This document shows positions 1 to 4,588 of a DNA stretch of 6,365 bases, piece after piece. The DNA lies in assembly GCA_027593305.1 (NCBI GenBank), contig JAQCJA010000286.1, forward strand, positions 1 through 6,365, written 5' to 3'. A program made the position numbers and the translations under genes. The notes under the pieces were generated by a model. The model ran no database searches, was not told the DNA's origin, and saw only the letters and a list, made by a program, of their open reading frames with translations. Each line of letters opens with the position of its first letter. Position 1 is the stretch's first letter. Origin of the DNA: a bacterium (GTDB lineage: Bacteria > Latescibacterota > UBA2968 > UBA8231).

Positions 1-114
1 CTTCTGCGAACCCACACCGGAATTCACCACCTCCTGGACATAGGTAACATCCGCGCCGGCAGCCACAGATGTCGCCAGCAGCAGCCACGTCAATCGGTGC
101 ATCATTCGATACAT
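1..114 (-). CDS. Exported protein of unknown function, N-terminal part only
   Basis: The minus strand opens an ATG at 112-114 and stays open for 38 codons to the window edge, so only the N-terminus is seen. It starts with Met-Tyr-Arg-Met-Met-His-Arg, then a hydrophobic stretch (LTWLLLATSVAAGA) and the sequence DVTYVQEVVNSG. This is a typical Sec signal peptide: short basic start, Leu-rich core, and an Ala-Gly-Ala site with likely cleavage before the Asp. The mature part should lie outside the cytoplasm. A GGAG sits five bases before the ATG, supporting this start; two further in-frame ATGs follow within five codons. It lies 53 bases downstream of the AMMECR1-domain gene on the same strand and may be cotranscribed with it. 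I do not recognise the family from the few mature residues. The signal-peptide call is fairly secure; function is unknown. Confidence 0.65.
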   Translation of the reverse strand, partial: MYRMMHRLTWLLLATSVAAGADVTYVQEVVNSGVGSQK

Positions 115-167
115 GGTCACTCCGGAAAGGTGATGCGAGAGGCAGCAATGGTGGTCAGAAATATAGC

Positions 168-758
168 TCAGTCGAAGGATTCAGCTGTGTAGCGATGGAA
201 TGTCATCGTCGGCGACCAGTAGTCACCGGGCAGCCCCGCCTTGCGACGCACCTCGAAGACGAATCGACCGGCATCGTGCAGGACCTCCCAGACAGCGGGC
301 AACAACGTCCCTCGGCGGTTTCCCTCCCGCACGAGCAGACCATCGATACCGGGGCGGATCCCTTCGAGCAACTCCCTCTGGGACCTGACGGTGAGCGGTT
401 CGAGTGGGCTCAGAACGGAGATATGGACGTGTAATTCGTGGTATTCGTCACGGCGTAGTGGCGCAAAACGTGGATCCTGCGATGCTGCCGCCCAGGCGTT
501 GCCGGCCACGTCGGCTGCCAGAATACGCACAGCCTCCATACTGCCGATACAGCCACGCAGGCTCTTGTCACTCATGCGCAGGGTGACGAAGCAGGCCCGC
601 TCAGCGCCGAGTTCGCCCGTGTAATCGGCCGGATCAATCCGCAGCGGCGCCCCCGTCCGCAGACCGGCATCGATCGAGTCGTGCGCCAGGCGCAACAGCA
701 ACCGACGCGCTTCGTCGTCGAGGCGGCGGGGCGGCTCAGCCGAAGACATAGGCACCAT
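168..758 (-). CDS. amrA: AmmeMemoRadiSam system protein A (AMMECR1-domain protein)
   Basis: A 196-residue protein that is almost entirely one AMMECR1 domain. The family signature LRGCIG is at residues 67-72, followed by SQDPRFAPL (93-101), the strand HVHISVLSPLEPL (110-122), a GTLLP segment (150-154) before AVWE, and AGLPGDYW near the C-terminus. These are the conserved blocks of the family, which includes human AMMECR1 and many archaeal and bacterial stand-alone proteins, and the length is normal. The protein looks cytosolic, with no signal peptide or membrane segment. The biochemical function of the family is not established; the conserved Cys in LRGCIG suggests a catalytic or binding role. 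Its start lies inside the end of the Memo-family gene (23-base overlap from the ATG at 758, 14 from the in-frame ATG at 749), pointing to translational coupling. A GAGG nine bases before the 758 ATG slightly favours the longer form. Confidence 0.93.
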   Translation of the reverse strand: MVPMSSAEPPRRLDDEARRLLLRLAHDSIDAGLRTGAPLRIDPADYTGELGAERACFVTLRMSDKSLRGCIGSMEAVRILAADVAGNAWAAASQDPRFAPLRRDEYHELHVHISVLSPLEPLTVRSQRELLEGIRPGIDGLLVREGNRRGTLLPAVWEVLHDAGRFVFEVRRKAGLPGDYWSPTMTFHRYTAESFD

Positions 759-1521
759 ATCCTACGACCTCATCTCGTCCTCCAGCGGTATCGCCCGAAT
801 TGCGCTGATCGACGGTGTGGGCTGCCAGTCCATGCTGGTCAGCGGCAGTCAGCAGAGCCTGGATGGCAACACGACCGCAGGCGCTGCCGTCGGTTACCCC
901 CCGTGGCGACAGACTCTCGATGGCGGCGGACGTCGCCGCATCGAGAAACCGTGCCGTGTCGTACTGGTGAAAATGACTCAGGTCGGAACTGACAACGATG
1001 AGTGTCCCCGGTCCGCCCCATAGCGCATCCATCACCTGTCCGACCTGTGCCGGCGTCGCCTGACCGACGACGAAGGGCACGAGCGTGAAGGGGCGCGGCA
1101 GACAACGCAACAGAAACGGGAGTTGCACCTCGATGGCGTGTTCGGATCGATGGGCGGCATCGATCGTTTCAACGAAGTCGTACTGAAGAGCCCGCGCAGC
1201 AGCCTGTGCATCGATCGACACCGGACCGAGGGGCGTCGCAAATGCGGTGGCTGCCGGTAGGGCCAGACCGGCGACGGACCAGCGATGCGCCGGACCGAAC
1301 ATGACGACACGCTCAATCTGTGCTCCGAGAATCCTCGCATAGGCTGTGCCCGCCACGGAACCTGAAAAGGGGTATCCGGCGTGGGGTACGATGATTGCCT
1401 TGGGTACACCACCACGGGCATCGGTGCCTGCGGTGACGAACGCGTCGACCATGGCCGTCAACTCGGCGGGATCCTCAGGGTAGAAACGGCCAGCGACGGC
1501 GGCAACACGCATGGCGCTCAC
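736..1521 (-). CDS. amrB: AmmeMemoRadiSam system protein B (Memo family)
   Basis: A 261-residue Memo-family protein, related in fold to class III extradiol dioxygenases (LigB type). Counting from the GTG at 1519-1521, the metal-site-like residues are His47 in VPHAGYPFSG, His79 in GPAHRW and Cys215 in DGSACG. Other family blocks are GRFYP (11-15), SEHAIEVQLPFL (126-137), SSDLSHFH (178-185) and a C-terminal GDTAGGRDEVVGYGAY. These match the pattern of human MEMO1, which has His, His and Cys at its putative metal site. The frame is open up to 1746, but that stretch runs antisense through the radical SAM gene and is not family-like. I chose the GTG because a strong GGGAGG lies five bases before it; the ATG at 1510-1512 gives a 258-residue alternative with poorer spacing. 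The protein is probably cytosolic. It is the first gene of a minus-strand group with protein A, and its substrate is unknown. Confidence 0.93.
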   Translation of the reverse strand: MSAMRVAAVAGRFYPEDPAELTAMVDAFVTAGTDARGGVPKAIIVPHAGYPFSGSVAGTAYARILGAQIERVVMFGPAHRWSVAGLALPAATAFATPLGPVSIDAQAAARALQYDFVETIDAAHRSEHAIEVQLPFLLRCLPRPFTLVPFVVGQATPAQVGQVMDALWGGPGTLIVVSSDLSHFHQYDTARFLDAATSAAIESLSPRGVTDGSACGRVAIQALLTAADQHGLAAHTVDQRNSGDTAGGRDEVVGYGAYVFG

Positions 1522-1598
1522 AGCGTCCTCCCACGATGAATGCTTGTCGAAAGGAACCTCACGAATTAGGGTACCGGAAGCAGACGGGAGGAGCAAGC
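1522..1598. promoter_or_regulatory. Divergent intergenic region between amrB and amrS
   Basis: This 77-base gap separates the outward-facing starts of the Memo-family gene (minus) and the radical SAM gene (plus), so it should hold the promoters of both arms. Each start has a strong ribosome binding site: GGGAGG before the GTG at 1521 and GGGAGG seven bases before the ATG at 1599. I see no convincing sigma-70 promoter. The best plus-strand guess is TTGTCG at 1544-1549 with TAGGGT at 1567-1572, a weak -10. No clear operator palindrome is visible. The regulatory role is inferred from layout. Confidence 0.4.
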
Positions 1599-2678
1599 AT
1601 GTCGACGGTGACAGGTCGTTATTGGCACAAGGCGCAGGATGGGCGCCTGCAGTGTGATCTGTGCCCGCGCTTCTGCCAGCTGCGTGACGGCCAGCGCGGT
1701 CTGTGTTTTGTCCGTGCCCGTGAAGGCGACAGCATCGTGCTGACAACCTACGGACGCTCCAGCGGTTTCTGCGTGGATCCCATCGAGAAGAAACCCCTTA
1801 ACCACTTCCTTCCGGGAACGCCGGTGCTGTCTTTCGGTACGGCCGGCTGCAATCTCACCTGTCGCTTCTGTCAGAACTGGGACATCAGCAAGTCGCGCGA
1901 ACTCGACACCCTCACCGACGCCGCCGCCCCGGAAACCATCGCCCGCGCCGCCCGCCGCCTCGGTTGCGCCAGCGTCGCGTTTACCTATAACGATCCGGTG
2001 ATCTTCCTCGAGTACGCCGTCGATGTTGCCCAGGCCTCCCGTGAACTCGGGATCCGCACCGTCGCCGTTACGGCCGGAGAGATCTGCGCCGAGCCCCGGC
2101 GTGAATTCTTTGCCGCCATGGATGCCGCCAATGTTGATCTGAAGGCCTTCACCGAGCGCTTCTATCGTGACGTCTGCGGCGGCAGCCTGGCAGCTGTTTT
2201 GGAGACCCTGCAATACCTGCACGAGGAAACCGACGTCTGGTTCGAGATCACCAACCTGCTGATCCCTGACGAGAACGACAGCGACGCCGAAGTGGGGCAG
2301 ATGGCTGCATGGATCCTCGAACACCTCGGTGCCGACCGTCCCGTGCACTTCACCGCCTTCCACCCTGACTTCCGCATGCTCGACAAGCCATCGACGCCGG
2401 CGGCAACATTGTCACGGGCCCGGCGCATCGCCATCGACGTCGGCCTGCACCATGTCTACACCGGCAATGTCCACGACGAAGAGGGCGGCAGCACAACCTG
2501 CACCGGTTGCGGCAACCGAGTCATCAGTCGGGACTGGTATGTGCTGCAGGACTGGGGCCTCGATGGCAGTGGCGTCTGCACGCAATGCGGCACACAACTG
2601 GCAGGCGTCTTCTCCGGCCCACCAGGAACCTGGGGCGCCAGGCGCCAGCCAGTGCGGCTCGCCGACGTCGGCAGCTGA
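1599..2678 (+). CDS. amrS: AmmeMemoRadiSam system radical SAM enzyme
   Basis: A 359-residue radical SAM protein. The cluster motif is C84-N-L-T-C88-R-F-C91, which binds a 4Fe-4S cluster used to cleave S-adenosylmethionine. Before it is a conserved Cys group (Cys19, Cys22, Cys26, Cys36) like that in activating-enzyme-like members. After it come the barrel segments VAFTYNDPVIFLEYA (126-140), VDLKAFTERFYR (179-190) and HFTAFHPDFRM (250-260). The C-terminus has CTGCG (301-305) and CTQCG (327-331), a zinc-ribbon-like four-Cys arrangement usual in this subfamily. The start is the ATG at 1599, with GGGAGG seven bases upstream; the frame is open from 1536 but that extension lacks support. The protein is related to pyruvate-formate-lyase-activating enzymes, yet no glycyl-radical partner is present. 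Divergence from proteins A and B identifies the AmmeMemoRadiSam subfamily. Its product is not known; action on A, B or a shared substrate is inference. Confidence 0.95.
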   Translation: MSTVTGRYWHKAQDGRLQCDLCPRFCQLRDGQRGLCFVRAREGDSIVLTTYGRSSGFCVDPIEKKPLNHFLPGTPVLSFGTAGCNLTCRFCQNWDISKSRELDTLTDAAAPETIARAARRLGCASVAFTYNDPVIFLEYAVDVAQASRELGIRTVAVTAGEICAEPRREFFAAMDAANVDLKAFTERFYRDVCGGSLAAVLETLQYLHEETDVWFEITNLLIPDENDSDAEVGQMAAWILEHLGADRPVHFTAFHPDFRMLDKPSTPAATLSRARRIAIDVGLHHVYTGNVHDEEGGSTTCTGCGNRVISRDWYVLQDWGLDGSGVCTQCGTQLAGVFSGPPGTWGARRQPVRLADVGS

Positions 2679-2695
2679 ACCTGGCAGAACGACAG

Positions 2696-2726
2696 GAGGG
2701 CCTCCACCCGATGGCAGGAGGCCCTC
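2696..2726. terminator. Perfect 10-bp stem-loop, possible bidirectional terminator
   Basis: Bases 2696-2705 (GAGGGCCTCC) pair perfectly with 2717-2726 around an 11-base loop, starting 18 bases after the radical SAM stop codon. The convergent minus-strand genes end a little further right, so the hairpin is placed to end transcription from both sides. Neither flank has a T run, so a classical intrinsic terminator is not proven; it could instead protect the mRNA 3' end. Confidence 0.5.
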
Positions 2727-2742
2727 ACGCGCCTTGAATCAC

Positions 2743-2841
2743 TTACGTCCGTGAATCCTTGAGCAGGCGCAACTCCGTCCAGATCCACAGCAGAGTTGGC
2801 GCAGCCAACTCGACCAGCGCGCCCTGAATGACCTCCGTCAA
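2743..2841 (-). CDS. Possible 32-residue small ORF
   Basis: On the minus strand a TTG at 2839-2841 opens 32 codons ending in TAA at 2743-2745. The product has a Leu/Trp-rich centre (LVELAAPTLLWIWTELRLL) and a charged tail (KDSRT), which could form an amphipathic helix. About three quarters of its third codon positions are G or C, like the real genes here. It begins 20 bases after the metallopeptidase stop codon on the same strand. The ribosome site is weak (AGG four bases upstream) and there is no ATG or GTG in frame. The frame is also open upstream with no normal start, so it could be the remnant of a longer reading frame or chance. I do not recognise a family. Confidence 0.25.
   Translation of the reverse strand: MTEVIQGALVELAAPTLLWIWTELRLLKDSRT
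2793..2811. repeat. Perfect 8-bp inverted repeat with 3-base loop
   Basis: GAGTTGGC at 2793-2800 pairs with GCCAACTC at 2804-2811 around a GCA loop. It lies about 50 bases downstream of the metallopeptidase stop on the minus strand and inside the possible small ORF. It could help end the metallopeptidase transcript, but there is no T run after it in either direction. Confidence 0.35.
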
Positions 2842-2861
2842 TGAACCTGCGGACAGGCGCG

Positions 2862-3538
2862 TCAGTCCCGCATCCCCTGGCGCAGAATCACCAACCGCAC
2901 CAGCTGCATGACGGCTGTCGCAGTGGCGGCAACATATGTCAGGGCTGCTGCGTTGAGCACCTTCTTCGCATCGGCTGCTTCCGACGCCTGCAGATAGCGA
3001 CCGTCCACCAGTTGCACCATCGCGCGCGAACTGGCGTTGAACTCCACGGGCAGGGTGATCAACTGGAAGCCGACAACCACGGCATAAAGCATGATGCCGA
3101 TATCAACCATCTGTGGGGACTGATGAAAAACAGTGGGAACGCTGCCCACGAACCGATATTGGCGACCGGCAGAAAGGTGTGCCGCAGATTCAGCGCGAAG
3201 TAGCCACCGGCGTGCTGCATGGCGTGGCCGACCTCGTGCGCTGCGACTGCCAGACCCGCCAGATGCCGGCCGTTGTAGATCCCGGAAGACAGGCGCACAA
3301 CCTTGGCCCGCGGGTCGTAGTGGTCGGACAACGTGCCCCCCACCTCCTCGACCGCGACATCGACGATGCCATTCTCCCGCAGGAGGCGGCGCGCTGCCTC
3401 GGCGCCCGTAATGCCCGCAGCCGAACCAATCTGGCTGTACTTCTTGTAGGCGCTCTTAACCTTGGACTGCGCGTACAGGGCCAACGCCATCGCCGGCAGC
3501 AGCAGAAGCATGGTCCCGTCAAAGAAAAATGGAAACAC
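2862..3538 (-). pseudogene. YugP-type membrane zinc metallopeptidase, frameshifted
   Basis: A neutral zinc metallopeptidase of the YugP family (Zn_peptidase_2), predicted membrane-bound. It starts at a GTG (3536-3538) with GGAGG eight bases upstream. The first frame (3538 to about 3117) gives an N-terminal membrane segment (residues 8-22), the YNGRHLAGLAVAA lead-in, the catalytic zinc motif HEVGH (101-105) and a second hydrophobic segment after PVANIGS. The next frame (about 3116 to 2862) continues with VDIGIMLYAVVVGFQL, the family block TLPVEFNAS, AKKVLNAAALTYVAA and a last membrane segment. The frames meet at GGGG (3115-3118 on the plus strand). One extra G would restore a 225-residue protein reading ...FFISPPQMVDIG..., about the usual length for the family. 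The break is therefore either a sequencing error or a recent real frameshift. As written, a product would keep HEVGH but lose the last third, including the conserved Glu of PVEF. Substrates of the family are poorly known. Confidence 0.88.
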
Positions 3539-3739
3539 CGTAACTACCTCCGAATGTAGGCTCTACAGAAGTGATGTTGCTGAATATACGGATGGCACAA
3601 CCACACGCGAGGCGGCCACCGTCGCCGCCATCCTGCAAGGATCGTGCCCAGTTCTGCAGCACCGCAAATAACCAACGTATCTCGTTGGAGTACATGTAGT
3701 TATGGACTTTGGGGCCGAACAGGACGGGCGTGGACGCAA

Positions 3740-3756
3740 CCTGTCAGAGTGACAGG
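3740..3756. repeat. 7-bp inverted repeat (hairpin)
   Basis: CCTGTCA at 3740-3746 pairs with TGACAGG at 3750-3756 around a GAG loop. It lies about 75 bases past the DUF502 stop codon on the minus strand, so it may mark that transcript's 3' end. It has no following T run, so the role is uncertain. Confidence 0.35.
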
Positions 3757-3785
3757 CAGGCATGTCATCCCTCTACCGTCCCCGC

Positions 3786-3813
3786 TAAGAAGACAGAGTT
3801 AAGAAGACAGAGT
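3786..3813. repeat. Perfect 14-bp tandem duplication
   Basis: The 14-base unit TAAGAAGACAGAGT occurs twice head to tail, at 3786-3799 and 3800-3813, about 20 bases downstream of the DUF502 stop (minus-strand sense). It looks like a slippage duplication; no function is evident. Confidence 0.8.
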
Positions 3814-3832
3814 ACCGGTCTGTGGGATCTCG

Positions 3833-4588
3833 TCAGGTCGGCTTTGCCGGTGTCACGGTGGCACTGACATCAGCAGGCAGGCGCAGGGTCAGTGGGACAG
3901 CCACGCCTGCGGAGACGATCATCTGAAATGCTGCCTCGATACTCAGACGGGTGGAGCGGATCTCCTCGCGCGGGACGATCAGCATGAACCCCGTCGTCGG
4001 ATTTGGCGCGGTGGGCACGAAGATACTGCGCGCCGGCGGACGACCATCTTCAAAGGGCACATCCCCCGCAAGAAACCCAAGGGTCCAGAGCCCCTTGCGT
4101 GGATACTCGAAGAGCACGACCTCTTTGAACCCCGCCGAATCGGGAGACGTCATTGTCTCCATCAGTTTGCGGATCGGGGTGTAGATGGTGCGCACGATGG
4201 GCAGTCGCTCCAGCGCTTCCCGGCCGGCCTGCAGCAGGCGCCTCGTCAACACATTGGTCGTAATCGTGCCGACGACGAGCAGGATGATAACCGTCAACAG
4301 GAAGCCGAAGCCTCGGTAGTACCATTGCGGGTCATCGGGATTGGAAAGGAAGGGTCGGATCAGTGGCCGGGAGAAGTTCTCCGCCAATCCGAACAATGTC
4401 CACAGCACCCAGCCGGTAATCCACACGGGGGCGATGACGGTGATCCCCGCCATCAGCTTCGTCCGCAGCCCGCGTTGCCATCGATGGGGTGGCGGCGGCA
4501 GACCGTCGATCGGATCGGGTTTTTCTATTTTCAGGTCGTCCAAGGGGTTTTTCAGACGAATGGAGGCATGATGAAAGAGCGCAAACAA
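3833..4588 (-). CDS. DUF502 family inner-membrane protein
   Basis: A 251-residue DUF502 protein. The N-terminal 40 residues are polar and proline-rich (GLPPPPHRW), followed by RGLRTK and a first membrane helix at about 46-68 (AGITVIAPVWITGWVLWTLF). A second helix follows at about 93-113 (GFGFLLTVIILLVVGTITT). The soluble C-terminal half carries the family blocks ERLPIVRTIYTPIRKLMETM (127-146), EYPRKGLWTLGFLAGD (161-176) and FVPTAPNPTTGFMLIVP (190-206). Helix order and blocks fit the family, whose role is not established; the protein is presumably in the inner membrane. The start is a TTG at 4588, the only usual start after an in-frame stop 15 bases upstream, with GGGG four bases before it. 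A TTG at the Leu of NPLDDL (residue 16) lacks a ribosome site, and the next ATG (residue 46) would remove the basic residues before helix one. Its 5' end overlaps that of the divergent metallo-beta-lactamase-fold gene by 18 bases. Confidence 0.92.
   Translation of the reverse strand: MFALFHHASIRLKNPLDDLKIEKPDPIDGLPPPPHRWQRGLRTKLMAGITVIAPVWITGWVLWTLFGLAENFSRPLIRPFLSNPDDPQWYYRGFGFLLTVIILLVVGTITTNVLTRRLLQAGREALERLPIVRTIYTPIRKLMETMTSPDSAGFKEVVLFEYPRKGLWTLGFLAGDVPFEDGRPPARSIFVPTAPNPTTGFMLIVPREEIRSTRLSIEAAFQMIVSAGVAVPLTLRLPADVSATVTPAKPT

Larger units (their letters stand above)
3539..3832. other. 294-base intergenic region between DUF502 and metallopeptidase genes
   Basis: No credible gene lies here; the open minus-strand frame at 3563-3763 has no ribosome site and an unstructured Cys/Arg-rich translation. 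The stretch should hold the 3' end of the DUF502 transcript and the promoter of the metallopeptidase, both on the minus strand. Visible structures are a hairpin with 7-bp arms (3740-3756), a 6-bp inverted repeat CCAACG...CGTTGG (3672-3688) and a 14-bp tandem duplication (3786-3813). A TATATT on the minus strand (3583-3588) is a possible -10 for the metallopeptidase, but I see no good -35. Confidence 0.45.

Noticed and set aside
1522..1746. N-terminal extension of the Memo-family protein to an ATG at 1746
   Set aside because: It runs antisense through the radical SAM gene, carries no family-like sequence, and a strong ribosome site supports the GTG at 1521.
1566..2363. Long minus-strand frame (265 codons) opposite the radical SAM gene
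   Set aside because: It is a shadow of the GC-rich plus-strand gene: no recognisable motif and no ribosome site, while the sense strand has all the radical SAM motifs.
3101..3140. Programmed ribosomal frameshift in the metallopeptidase
   Set aside because: The CCCC run is not a classical slippery heptamer, I see no stimulatory structure after it, and the family normally uses one frame.
2841..3203. Plus-strand frame of 120 codons opposite the metallopeptidase
   Set aside because: It is antisense to clear YugP-family sequence and shows no domain-like pattern.
3563..3763. Small minus-strand protein of 66 codons in the intergenic region
   Set aside because: No ribosome binding site, a Cys/Arg/Thr-rich low-order translation, and overlap with hairpins and the expected promoter region.
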